DNA of 64,000 nucleotides, taken from positions 359,806 through 423,805 of the forward strand of contig DIUR01000027.1 of NCBI GenBank assembly GCA_002428265.1. The letters are read 5' to 3'. Both the position numbers and the translations under genes were made by a program. The notes under the pieces were generated by a model. It was not told the origin of the DNA. It did not search any database and saw nothing but the letters and a program-made list of their open reading frames with translations. Each line of letters opens with the position of its first letter. The first letter of the stretch is position 1. The DNA is from Bacteriovoracaceae bacterium UBA6153. GTDB taxonomy: Bacteria > Bdellovibrionota > Bacteriovoracia > Bacteriovoracales > Bacteriovoracaceae. Shown piece by piece: positions 36,526 to 45,455 of the stretch.

Positions 36526-38108
36526 AACTTAGGACAACTCACTTTCTTATAACTTTCTTCAAATTTTGCGTTCACTTTAATTCCGCTGTCATACCACTCA
36601 GGTGATTGATCAGGCGTGTGGCAGCTTAAGCATTTATTCTTGATATTAAACTGTACGTCTTTTTGTGCGAGTTTTGGTGTATCAATTGTTGGGTGAAGTT
36701 CATCAGCGTTGTGGCAGCTTAAACACTGAACATTAGCAAAATTACTTTTTACATTAGATTTTTTATCGAGAGCAAACCAGGCAACTGAAACTTTTTTAAT
36801 ATCAGCAGCTGGAGCACCTCTAACAACTTTAATAGGAGCAGCTAATTTTTTTACATCTGCCCAGTAATTGGCAGGAGCTTTGCCTTTAAAGGCCACCATG
36901 TTTTTTTGAGTCGTATAACCACGAGGATCGTTTAATCCAAGTGAGTGACAGCCTATACAAGATAGGTTGTTAGCTTCGTTAACTTTTATGAGTGTAGTAT
37001 AAGCGATAGCGTGAGGAGTTCCTTGCCAGAACTCAGCTTGTTTTTTATGAGAGACCATATAGTTTTGTGCCGTCTCAAATTTCTTAACATTAGCATTGGT
37101 TGTTTCATGCAGAGTTTGGCTCATTCCCATGCGGGCCTGCTCTTTAATCTGCAGGTCATTCATTTTCGTTTTATGGTCATCGATAAATGATCTCATCGGG
37201 TTTGGAGAGATATTTCTTTCCAGCTCATCTCTAACTTCAAGAAGCTCGTAAGTGTCAGTTTGTTTTTTTGAGTTCACATCAATTTTAATATCACCCATGT
37301 AGTGATTCTTTGAAAGGGTTTGAACCATTTTTACATTGCCTTCATCTTTTGAGTAACGAAGAAAGCTTTGTGAGTGAGCGCCGATGATCCAGTCGATAAA
37401 AGGAAATTGTTTTGCCATAACTGTATCTGGGTCAATCCCCGCATGAGAGAGGACGACTAAGCGGTGGTAGTCATTTGATTTGTCATAACCGGCCTTTATC
37501 ACTTCATCGATAATTCCCGGAAGAACAACACTAGGTTTTTCAAAATAATTAGCGTGTGGCCCGTTAAAAACTTCAGGATCAACAAGACCGACTAGAAAAA
37601 TTTTCGACTTGTTTCGCTCAATTACGACGAATTTTTTATGTTTTAGTAGAGCGGGGTCTTTAAGGTTAGCAATTAAAAAATCAAATTTTCTCGTGTTGGC
37701 AATTCCTTGAAGGAACTCAACTCCCATCGCAAAGTCTTGATCTCCAGGAACAAAATACTTAAGGCCTACTTGCTCAAGGCCCACTGCTAAATTAGTGGCA
37801 GCAAATGTAAGTGAGTCTTTCATCGAGACCGGCACAACAGAAGAAGGAAAGAAGGTATCTCCGGTATCAACGTAGAGAAGTTCACTGTCTTTTGAAATGT
37901 TGGCAAATAATCCAGCGACTTGTGGAAGGCCACCTAATGGAAAGTTTCTGCATCCACAAGGATGAGTTTCTCCACTGATGTTATGAGAAAATATAAGAGA
38001 TAACTTCTGCTCCACCGCTGCCTTGGCAGGACTCGCTTGATCTACTTTTGCAATGTAGTAAGAACAAGAGGCGAGAACTAGGAGAAGAGGGAGCATTAGT
38101 TTTTTCAT
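36522..38108 (-). CDS. Lipoprotein with UshA-like metallophosphoesterase and triheme cytochrome c domain
   Basis: 528 residues: lipobox LVLASC, then a calcineurin-like 5'-nucleotidase domain (about 30-300: IFSHNISGETHPCGC, YVDTGDTFF, VVLSHAGIDPD, DWIIGAHSQ). About 200 more residues contain three heme-binding motifs, CIGCH, CLSCH and CLSCH. The Cys-Gly-Cys of GETHPCGC is unusual where the family normally has its first metal ligands. The mix suggests a periplasmic redox-linked hydrolase. It follows the Tol-Pal genes by 24 bases in the same direction. Confidence 0.85.
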   Translation of the reverse strand: MKKLMLPLLLVLASCSYYIAKVDQASPAKAAVEQKLSLIFSHNISGETHPCGCRNFPLGGLPQVAGLFANISKDSELLYVDTGDTFFPSSVVPVSMKDSLTFAATNLAVGLEQVGLKYFVPGDQDFAMGVEFLQGIANTRKFDFLIANLKDPALLKHKKFVVIERNKSKIFLVGLVDPEVFNGPHANYFEKPSVVLPGIIDEVIKAGYDKSNDYHRLVVLSHAGIDPDTVMAKQFPFIDWIIGAHSQSFLRYSKDEGNVKMVQTLSKNHYMGDIKIDVNSKKQTDTYELLEVRDELERNISPNPMRSFIDDHKTKMNDLQIKEQARMGMSQTLHETTNANVKKFETAQNYMVSHKKQAEFWQGTPHAIAYTTLIKVNEANNLSCIGCHSLGLNDPRGYTTQKNMVAFKGKAPANYWADVKKLAAPIKVVRGAPAADIKKVSVAWFALDKKSNVKSNFANVQCLSCHNADELHPTIDTPKLAQKDVQFNIKNKCLSCHTPDQSPEWYDSGIKVNAKFEESYKKVSCPKF

Positions 38109-38132
38109 AACGAGGCCTTTAAAAAGAGTTTT

Positions 38133-38945
38133 TTATTTCTTAAGCTTAGCGGCTTCAGCTGCCTCTTTGCTTTTTGGAAAGCGCGAGATCAGCTCGTCGT
38201 AAGTCATGTTGGCCTCTTCTTTTGACTTAAGTTGTCCAAAAGATTTACCAAGGTTTAAAAGTGTCGCTGGAGCAAAACTTGAATCAGGATTTTCAGAAAA
38301 TAACTTTGAGAAATAAACTTTAGCACCTTCGTAATTTTTATTTCTGTATTCAATCATTCCCAGGTAGTGAGTGGCACCTTCACGATTTTTCTTCGATGCT
38401 TTTTTATTAGCAGCAACTTTCGTGAAGATCTCTTTAGCGGATTCATTTTCTTTTGCCTGATAGAGCTTGTAACCGTTGTCGAAAGTAGGAGCTAGCTCCT
38501 CATCGTCCATTTCAACACTATCTGGATTTACTGCTTTTTTTTTTGATGGCTTTTCAGAAGCCTTTTCACTTAGTTTAGCAAGTGAAGCGATAACTTCTTC
38601 AATGTATCCACTTTGGTTGTTAACTTTTTCAGTTAATGCCTTAATGAACTCAACTTGCTTCTTATTCGTCTCTTCCAAGGCATTAAGCCTGTCATTGAGT
38701 TGTTGGTTATCTTTAATCGATTGAGAGCGGTTGTGATTAGCTTCTTCAACCTGTCCAGTTAAGCGTGAGATTTGCTCTTCGATCGCCATAAAGCGAGAGT
38801 TGCCTGATGCCGTTGATTTTTTAGTTTGTTGGATTTCTTCGTTTAGGTTTTGAACCGTTTGCTCACGACGAATATCTTCTTGAGTTTTACAACCTGAGAA
38901 AACAACTAAGAGTAGAGCACAAATAAAGATTTGAGTACGTTTCAT
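38133..38945 (-). CDS. cpoB: CpoB/YbgF-type Tol-Pal coordinator
   Basis: 270 residues. Lipobox-like VVFSGCKTQ, then a coiled coil (about 25-120, heptads with Gln/Asn) and a C-terminal TPR block (about 150-270: NGYKLYQAKENESAKEIF, YRNKNYEGAKVYFSKLF, FAPATLLNLGKSFGQL). CpoB couples the Tol-Pal system to peptidoglycan synthesis. Unlike the E. coli form it appears to be a lipoprotein. Pal lies two genes upstream. Confidence 0.82.
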   Translation of the reverse strand: MKRTQIFICALLLVVFSGCKTQEDIRREQTVQNLNEEIQQTKKSTASGNSRFMAIEEQISRLTGQVEEANHNRSQSIKDNQQLNDRLNALEETNKKQVEFIKALTEKVNNQSGYIEEVIASLAKLSEKASEKPSKKKAVNPDSVEMDDEELAPTFDNGYKLYQAKENESAKEIFTKVAANKKASKKNREGATHYLGMIEYRNKNYEGAKVYFSKLFSENPDSSFAPATLLNLGKSFGQLKSKEEANMTYDELISRFPKSKEAAEAAKLKK

Positions 38946-38991
38946 GATTTTACCTCGTCCGATGAGTCTGAATGCGAAAAATGTTTGTTAC

Positions 38992-39294
38992 TTATAAATT
39001 TTCTAACGTCTTCTTCCTGATTGCAACATATTCTGCGCGTTCAGAGTATTTTTTAGATAGCATAGCGTATTGCTGAGCTTTGTTGAAGTACTTGCGTTTG
39101 TATGATGATTTGGCCTTTAGATAATAATACTCGGCCTTTCTGTATAAACCAGGCGCCTTTACATCGGCCTGTGCTTCTTTTGCTGCCATGAAAGCAGTCT
39201 GTGCCATAGACATTTCAAGCTTCGGGCGTGTGGTCGCTAAACCACACGCTGAAACTATTAGAACAATAAACGATAATGTAAAAAACTTTTTCAA
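38992..39294 (-). CDS. DUF4398 lipoprotein
   Basis: 100 residues: lipobox LIVSACG and a helical hairpin (MAQTAFMAAKEAQAD, YYLKAKSSYKRKYFNKAQQY) typical of DUF4398, a family often next to pal in Deltaproteobacteria-like groups. It lies 10 bases after pal. Confidence 0.82.
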   Translation of the reverse strand: MKKFFTLSFIVLIVSACGLATTRPKLEMSMAQTAFMAAKEAQADVKAPGLYRKAEYYYLKAKSSYKRKYFNKAQQYAMLSKKYSERAEYVAIRKKTLENL

Positions 39295-39304
39295 AATTTG
39301 TTAA

Positions 39305-39829
39305 TTACTTTTCTGTAACTAGGAAGTTAGCTCTACGGTTTTTTGACCATGATTCTTCATCGTGACCAAATGAAACTGGCTTTTCTTTTCCTAGAGAAAT
39401 GATTGTGATTCTGTTAGCAGCAATTCCTTGGCCTACTAAATAATCTCTTACAGACTTAGCTCTTCTTTCTCCAAGCGCCAAGTTGAACTGAACACTTCCG
39501 CGCTCATCACAGTGACCTTCTACTTGAATTTTTACTGAACCATTTGTCTTTAAAAATTCTGCGTTGCTGTTAAGAGCGTCGCGAGTTCCACCAGCGATAG
39601 CAGCTGAACTGTAATCGAAATAAACAGTTTTTAGAGCGCCTGCACGATTTGAATCTGAATCACCGTTAAGCTCAAGTGATACACCAGAATTATTTCCGTT
39701 ATCCACGTTAGCTGAATCAAGAGAAGTGTTGTCTAGTGAATCAACTGGTTTTTTCTTGTTGCTAGCACAAGAAGTAAGCGTAAGTGTCGCAGCTAGGATA
39801 GATAAAATAAGTACTGATCTAAGTTTCAT
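39305..39829 (-). CDS. pal: Peptidoglycan-associated lipoprotein Pal
   Basis: 174 residues: lipobox TLTSC, a Ser/Asn-rich linker and an OmpA-like domain with YFDYSSAAI, VEGHCDERGS and NLALGERRAKSVRDYL, the peptidoglycan-binding residues. It anchors the outer membrane to the wall as part of Tol-Pal. It heads the operon pal-DUF4398-cpoB-cytochrome; tolQRAB are not in the window. Confidence 0.95.
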   Translation of the reverse strand: MKLRSVLILSILAATLTLTSCASNKKKPVDSLDNTSLDSANVDNGNNSGVSLELNGDSDSNRAGALKTVYFDYSSAAIAGGTRDALNSNAEFLKTNGSVKIQVEGHCDERGSVQFNLALGERRAKSVRDYLVGQGIAANRITIISLGKEKPVSFGHDEESWSKNRRANFLVTEK

Positions 39830-39943
39830 GAAAAAGCTCCTTTATATGTTTAAAAAAAACGCCCGAGTATTTCAAATGGTTTCCAAATGGCCCCAAAGAC
39901 AGCTATGATTATGCCAACTTTACTGTATATAAGGAAGAAAAAA

Positions 39944-42796
39944 ATGGTCGGATATCGGCTTTCTCTTTTAATGTTTCTTTTATTTTCGATCACATTTTCT
40001 CCAATGGGATTTGCCAAAAGTGTGGCACTGAAAACCATTGCAGTTGATCTCGATACGAATTACGGGACGCTAAAAACAGAGATTCACTTCGATGCACGCG
40101 ATTTAGAAGTGGCCTTAAAAGTTAAAAAAATAGTTAAGACCGACTTGATTAAAGTGGTCAACTACTTCCAGCATGTTCCTAAAAACACAGTGCATTTGAA
40201 CGTCGATCCTTACCTCAGACTTACAAATGGTAACGCGCGCGTGTTTCCGACTAATATCATCAATCTTTATAATTTTCCGGCCAGCAACTCTGAGCATTTG
40301 ATCGTGATGGAAGACTGGATGAGAGGTCTCATTTTTCATGAGTTTATTCACATCACTCACTTGGATCAAACCAGTGACTATGTCGATGTCGGAAGACAAA
40401 TTTTTGGGTCTGTTGCCAAACTTTTACCAGGTGTTGTTCCAAGATGGTTTACTGAAGGAATTGCAACATGGGGAGAGTCGCATCTCATCAATGGAGGAAG
40501 ACTTCACAATCCACTTTTTAGAAAAGAGCTCTTGATTCAATTTTTAAGAATTGAGTATTGTACAACGATTGACTGTCTTGATGAGCCGGGAGTTTATCCT
40601 CATGGGCAACTTGCTTACTGGGCAGGAGCTCACTTCATTGAATACCTAGAAAATCAAAAAGTGGGAACGGTGAAATGTCTGGTCCAGAAAAACTCTGGCG
40701 GATTGCCTTTTTTCTTAAACAATGTTTTTGAATACTGTACTGGAAAGACGGCCCAGGATCTTTTTGCAGAATTTCGTAAAAGCTTTATTAGTGATCAGCC
40801 AGCAATCACTCCTGAAAATGAAGCTTGGGGTGATAAAATTAGCAACGCTTTTGGAAGCGATGATCTTCAAAAGGGTATTGTCCTTGATGGAAATAAACTT
40901 TTTAAAATAGAAAAAAGCAGATATAGCGAGGCCCTTGTCAGTTACGACCTTCAAGACAATGTGAACATGATGGTTTCAAAATTTAGCCATCCTGTTTCAG
41001 CTCTTGCGGGCATTACTCATGTGCAAGAGGCGAATAATGAAGACAGTGATGAGGGAAAATTTCTGATTGTCGCTTTTAATGAAGATATGGCCTTCAGAGA
41101 AAAAAACCGCGTGTGGCGTTTAGTGAACACCGAAACTCTTTTGATTGAAACTCTACTACCTCTAAAAAATGATCCGAGTTACGTTATTGGCCTTGGCAAT
41201 AACCGCTACCTGACTGCAAGTTTTTTAAACGGCAGATGGATAATTGAAAGACAAAAAGTTGACCTGACAACAGGAAAGCTGGTGGACTCAGATGTCGTTC
41301 ATCATTTTGCTAGTGATGTGAATTTGATTTACTTCAAAAAAGAAGGACAAAAAATTTACATTAAGCTCAATAGAGGTGATTTGGGATCAGCCCTTTATGT
41401 AACTGACCTGACAATGGAGAAATTCTACAAGATTTATGAATCAAAAGAATACTTCGACATGCCACTAGTTACAGAAAACTTTTTAGTGACGAGAGAAAAC
41501 GGGAATTTCAATTTATTTGAAATCGGCGAAGGATTCAAATCAATCACCAAAGCTTCGATGTCTAAAGATCTCTTCAATCGAGTGACAAGTGCCGAAATAA
41601 CGGGAGAGCGTGTTCTCGTTTTAGAAAATAGACTTAAGAGTAAAGAAATGAGCATGACAGAGATCATGGGATTTCTAAAAAGAGGTTTAGGAAAAGTTGA
41701 AACAGTCACTAATACCTCTACAACTTTTCAGGATGTAGACCCAGCTATTAATCTGGAAGAACTCAACGTTCAAAGTTTTCCAAAAATGTATCACATGCAA
41801 CCGTACTACTGGTTTTTAACAAGTGGCTCGGGTGAAAACCTGACAAGCATTGGGGCCACGACAACTCTTTCTGATCCAATGGATTTAAATGTGCTACAAG
41901 CATCAGTTCTTTTATATCCAGAAGAAAGCCGCGCAGGTGGAAGCCTGGATTACTTACATAAGTTCTCAAGTGTATCTGACTTATGGAGCATGACTGCGTT
42001 TTTTAATCACGAATACTCTCAAACAGAGTTTAGTAATGTGACAAACGTGACAACTGAAGGCTCAATCGGAACTCACTATGCGGTTTTAATGAAGCGTTGG
42101 ACGTGGATACCTGGACTTAATCTTTCAACAACCACAACTAAAGACTTTATATCTGATCGCACGACAAAGGCGGTTGGAACCACTCAAGCTGTAACTTATA
42201 GAGCTTCTGTTTTTGATGATTACTTTCAAAACCTGCTTTTCCAGTTAAAATTTCAAAATAATTTTCCTGATAGCAAGAATGACTATCTAAGTGCCCAGGC
42301 CAAAATTTCTGCCGTTGGAAGATTTCACGAGCGAGTCGAAGGCGGAGTAAAAGTTTCTTATGGGAAATTATATAAGTCAGGATTTAGAGATGGGGTTATT
42401 TACGGTGGTGGAGCAAACTCTGTAGGTGATAATCGCTGGCATGAGTTTTACGGTCTTCCATATAGCAATGCTTATGGAAATGAGATTGCGACAGCTCGAA
42501 TCTATCTAGACTGGAATTTCTGGTACATCTATAAAGGACACAACTTTTTTCCAGTGTACTTGAAAGAGGCCCATTTAATTCTTGGTAGAGAAGCGATGAC
42601 GGCCGATAGAATTATTTTAGATAATCTGGTCTACAGAGAAAAAACTATTCATTCATTTTTCATCGGGCCTAAGCTTACGACAAATATTGCTTATTACATC
42701 CCGGTAGATTTTGAGTTTATTTTCTCTGCCATTAAACGCCCAGGCGGAAGTGGTACAGTTAATCAGTTCGAAGTTAATATAGCTGCTGAGTTTTAG
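39944..42796 (+). CDS. Large exported zinc metalloprotease (peptidase MA-like) with propeller and barrel regions
   Basis: 950 residues from the start with AAGGAAG upstream. The signal peptide ends MGFAKS. A gluzincin domain has HEFIHITHLDQT (residue 132 on) and the distal Glu in WFTEGIATWGES (residue 171). A long middle resembles beta-propeller blades, and the last 300 residues look like outer-membrane strands ending FEVNIAAEF. A protease tethered to its own barrel is unusual. It converges on the DUF1232 gene (four-base overlap). Confidence 0.82.
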   Translation: MVGYRLSLLMFLLFSITFSPMGFAKSVALKTIAVDLDTNYGTLKTEIHFDARDLEVALKVKKIVKTDLIKVVNYFQHVPKNTVHLNVDPYLRLTNGNARVFPTNIINLYNFPASNSEHLIVMEDWMRGLIFHEFIHITHLDQTSDYVDVGRQIFGSVAKLLPGVVPRWFTEGIATWGESHLINGGRLHNPLFRKELLIQFLRIEYCTTIDCLDEPGVYPHGQLAYWAGAHFIEYLENQKVGTVKCLVQKNSGGLPFFLNNVFEYCTGKTAQDLFAEFRKSFISDQPAITPENEAWGDKISNAFGSDDLQKGIVLDGNKLFKIEKSRYSEALVSYDLQDNVNMMVSKFSHPVSALAGITHVQEANNEDSDEGKFLIVAFNEDMAFREKNRVWRLVNTETLLIETLLPLKNDPSYVIGLGNNRYLTASFLNGRWIIERQKVDLTTGKLVDSDVVHHFASDVNLIYFKKEGQKIYIKLNRGDLGSALYVTDLTMEKFYKIYESKEYFDMPLVTENFLVTRENGNFNLFEIGEGFKSITKASMSKDLFNRVTSAEITGERVLVLENRLKSKEMSMTEIMGFLKRGLGKVETVTNTSTTFQDVDPAINLEELNVQSFPKMYHMQPYYWFLTSGSGENLTSIGATTTLSDPMDLNVLQASVLLYPEESRAGGSLDYLHKFSSVSDLWSMTAFFNHEYSQTEFSNVTNVTTEGSIGTHYAVLMKRWTWIPGLNLSTTTTKDFISDRTTKAVGTTQAVTYRASVFDDYFQNLLFQLKFQNNFPDSKNDYLSAQAKISAVGRFHERVEGGVKVSYGKLYKSGFRDGVIYGGGANSVGDNRWHEFYGLPYSNAYGNEIATARIYLDWNFWYIYKGHNFFPVYLKEAHLILGREAMTADRIILDNLVYREKTIHSFFIGPKLTTNIAYYIPVDFEFIFSAIKRPGGSGTVNQFEVNIAAEF

Positions 42797-43143
42797 AACG
42801 GATCTCTGGTGTATTTCCAGAGATTATCTTTAATGATGTTGGGAACTAAGAAAGATAAAAAGCTCGCCACTCTTCGTAGGCGAGCAAAACTCTTCATTCC
42901 CCATGGGTAATGTGAAAGTAAAATTGCCTGATCAAGCACGCTGAAAAAATAATCCAAAATAAGTGCTAGAATAATCAAATCATCCAAGAGACCTATGACT
43001 GGAATCCAGTCTGGAATAATGTCCAGAGGGGAGATGAGAAGTGCCAGCATGGCCACGAGAACCTTCTTATCTCTTGAAGGGATGCGCTCATCGTTGGCAG
43101 TATCAGTTAGAAAGGTCTTTAGTTGGGTGAAAAATTTTTTCAT
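42793..43143 (-). CDS. DUF1232 (YkvA-like) membrane protein
   Basis: 116 residues with the DUF1232 core ALLISPLDIIPDWIPVIGLLDD followed by a second hydrophobic stretch. Function unknown; the family is widespread and often associated with the membrane. It converges on the metalloprotease gene. Confidence 0.88.
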   Translation of the reverse strand: MKKFFTQLKTFLTDTANDERIPSRDKKVLVAMLALLISPLDIIPDWIPVIGLLDDLIILALILDYFFSVLDQAILLSHYPWGMKSFARLRRVASFLSFLVPNIIKDNLWKYTRDPF

Positions 43144-43202
43144 GGAGCTATTCTAGCACTTTTTCCTCGACATAACACCCCTTCAAGGCCTATTTAAGGC
43201 TC

Positions 43203-43613
43203 ATGAAAACAACAATAATTGCTCTAGCTCTAATGATGTCTCTTAACTCTTTTGCTGGAATCGTTCCGCGCATGAACTGCGTTGGCTCTATTTACGACAA
43301 GAAATTATTAAAAATTCAGGAAGTGCAAGAAGACAAAGTCCTTCTTGAGTACCGCTCTGGCGGCGCTGCTTTCGCGAACGTCTTTTTAGGCGATCTAAAA
43401 GATCTTACTTTTATCGTCGTTATTGGAAAAATGTTTCCAATCTCTGATTTGCAAGCAGTTCCTGTTACGATGGGAATTTATGAAGCGAAAGAAGGGAATA
43501 CTTTAGTAGAAAAGAAAGCGCTGATACTAGCTAATGGTATGAGCACGAAAGTGGAGGTTTCATCAAAAGATAAAGTCCTCACACTAACGTGTTCAAGAAT
43601 AACGAATCCTTAA
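43203..43613 (+). CDS. Exported protein, unknown function
   Basis: 136 residues: signal peptide (TTIIALALMMSLNSFAG), then a small beta-rich domain with two Cys (RMNCVGSIY near the start and LTCSRI near the end) that could form a disulfide. No family recognised. It converges with the next gene with no gap. Confidence 0.65.
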   Translation: MKTTIIALALMMSLNSFAGIVPRMNCVGSIYDKKLLKIQEVQEDKVLLEYRSGGAAFANVFLGDLKDLTFIVVIGKMFPISDLQAVPVTMGIYEAKEGNTLVEKKALILANGMSTKVEVSSKDKVLTLTCSRITNP

Positions 43614-44072
43614 TTAGTGAAAGAAGCAGTTCTTAGCTGAAACCAGGTGGCCTTTAGACTCTACCCATTGAAGGCCATCGTCACCACGCCCGTGTTTAAT
43701 TTCAATATCACCATGAACTTTATGAATTGATCTCGCTGGAGCGTAAACTCCTAAGTGTGCTTTTGAAGCAATGACTTCAAAGTCACGATCAACTCCACGT
43801 GAGCTGATGATTTCAATGTTGCAAGTGATTGCGCAGTTGAATGGATTTGTTAAAGCAGCTTCATAAGTTGCCGTTGCTCTTCTTGATAGAAGACGGTCGT
43901 TAACTCTAATAATGTTTACAGAAACACCGTTGTATCTCATGTACTCTTGTTCTTTTTTAGTCATCATGTTGCAATCAGAGTCGCCTGGAATGAAGATATC
44001 ATCGTAGTCACCAGCAAGGGCCACGTTCGTTAGACCTAAAACTAAAATTGAACCAAGTAATAATTTTTTCAC
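43614..44072 (-). CDS. Exported protein, unknown function
   Basis: 152 residues with signal peptide MKKLLLGSILVLGLTNVALA. The mature part has Cys in GDSDCNMM, NCAITCNIEI and KNCFFH, and an Arg/His-rich turn (IEIKHGRGDDG). No family recognised. Confidence 0.65.
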   Translation of the reverse strand: MKKLLLGSILVLGLTNVALAGDYDDIFIPGDSDCNMMTKKEQEYMRYNGVSVNIIRVNDRLLSRRATATYEAALTNPFNCAITCNIEIISSRGVDRDFEVIASKAHLGVYAPARSIHKVHGDIEIKHGRGDDGLQWVESKGHLVSAKNCFFH

Positions 44073-44231
44073 AGATCCTCCAGTGAGTTAACTTCAAAAC
44101 ACAAAGTTTTCTATAACGGCCACCACGGATGGTCTATCAGTGATATTTAAACCCACTGCGTAGATTAACTTATTTAGCACTCTTAACGCATGACTATTGT
44201 CAGAGCCAGAAGAGAATGTTTAAGATTATCT

Positions 44232-45080
44232 ATGAATAATTTAAAACTTCCTCCCATTTTTCTTTTTATTGGCCCACTGCTAGCAGCTGTCTTAGGCGTG
44301 TATACAGTCTACACAATGGACATTCCTTATAGCGTTTTTTATCCAAATTTCATCGGCGTCTTAATCGGTGTACCGATGGTCTTTTTTGGTTGGAATTTAT
44401 TTCATGATAAAAAATTAAAAAGAGTCATGCAGCTCTCTGCTGCGAGTGTTTTTTTATTATTAGTTTGTTTTATTTTTCCAGGGCCTTCTGACGTTCATAG
44501 ATGGATTACTTTTGGATCAGTAAGTGTAAACGTTTCTCTCGTTTTAGTTCCTGCTGTTTTATATTGTCTTCATCAGTTTTTACATGAAAAACAAATCCTT
44601 CACGGAATTATTTTATTTGCAGCAGTCTCAATGATTTTAGGATTTCAACCGGACGCAGGTCAGGCAACAGCGTTTTGCTTAGCAGGCCTTGTGGTTTTTT
44701 TCTATAATCATATTGATACAAAAATTAAATTTGCATCGTTTGCCATCGCTGCTGCGGCCATCACGCTGGCATGGTTACGAGTTGATTTGATCGAGCCGGT
44801 TGAATACGTTGAAGAGATCATTTATTTAATCTCAGCGTTTGGGCCATTAGGGTATTTGGCGATTGTGGTTGTTTCATTATTTTTATTTTTGCCGTTCATC
44901 TTTTTAAGCTTAAAAAGAATTGAGACGGTGAGAGTGCTCTCGATCAGTTTTATCGTCTATCTTGCTACGGCCTTTTTTATTACCGAGTTTGGACATTACC
45001 CAGTCCCGGTTATGGGAGCTGGATTTTCGTCGGTAGTTGGCTGGTATATGATGCTGATGTTTGTGTACAGGCCTTACTAA
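44232..45080 (+). CDS. SEDS-like (FtsW/RodA-related) membrane protein, short form
   Basis: 282 residues with about nine transmembrane segments. Three stretches line up with SEDS glycosyltransferases: SDVHRWITFGSVSVNVSL (compare the R-RWI-G loop), FQPDAGQATAFCLAGLVVFF (compare QPDLGT...AG) and HYPVPVMGAGFSSVVGW (compare LPVTGVPLPFVS.GG). It is roughly 90 residues shorter than FtsW. Start at 44232 fits the first hydrophobic helix; the frame extends 14 codons upstream. The relationship is my reading of motifs. Confidence 0.6.
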   Translation: MNNLKLPPIFLFIGPLLAAVLGVYTVYTMDIPYSVFYPNFIGVLIGVPMVFFGWNLFHDKKLKRVMQLSAASVFLLLVCFIFPGPSDVHRWITFGSVSVNVSLVLVPAVLYCLHQFLHEKQILHGIILFAAVSMILGFQPDAGQATAFCLAGLVVFFYNHIDTKIKFASFAIAAAAITLAWLRVDLIEPVEYVEEIIYLISAFGPLGYLAIVVVSLFLFLPFIFLSLKRIETVRVLSISFIVYLATAFFITEFGHYPVPVMGAGFSSVVGWYMMLMFVYRPY

Positions 45081-45083
45081 AAA

Positions 45084-45455
45084 TCACACACAATAAGTTT
45101 TAATCGTCTGAAGAATCATAAATAGGTCAGCTGGTTTTTTAATAAAGCCAATTGATCCTGTTGTGTTGTCTTTATTGGCAATAGAAGAGTGAATCAACAC
45201 TGGAATTTCAGAAAGTGCTGAATCCTTTTTCAAGTTATCCATGAACTCGCGTCCACCCATTGCTGGCATTAAGATATCGAGTAAAATAAGACACGGAGCT
45301 TTCTCTGAGTCTTTAAGTGCAGCGAGACCTTCAAGGCCATTCTTAGCAGTCTTTACCTGATAGCCTTCAAGCTCGAGAGCATCCTTCATCGATTCGCGTA
45401 CATCTTTGTCGTCTTCTACAACTAGTACCGTACATTGTTGGTTAGAGTTAATCAT
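45084..45455 (-). CDS. Single-domain response regulator (CheY-like)
   Basis: 123 residues: acidic pocket VVEDDKDVRES, phospho-acceptor Asp in LILLDILMPAMGG, switch residue in LIHSSIAN, and the Lys in FIKKPAD. No output domain. It overlaps the histidine kinase gene by four bases and is its likely partner. Confidence 0.93.
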   Translation of the reverse strand: MINSNQQCTVLVVEDDKDVRESMKDALELEGYQVKTAKNGLEGLAALKDSEKAPCLILLDILMPAMGGREFMDNLKKDSALSEIPVLIHSSIANKDNTTGSIGFIKKPADLFMILQTIKTYCV

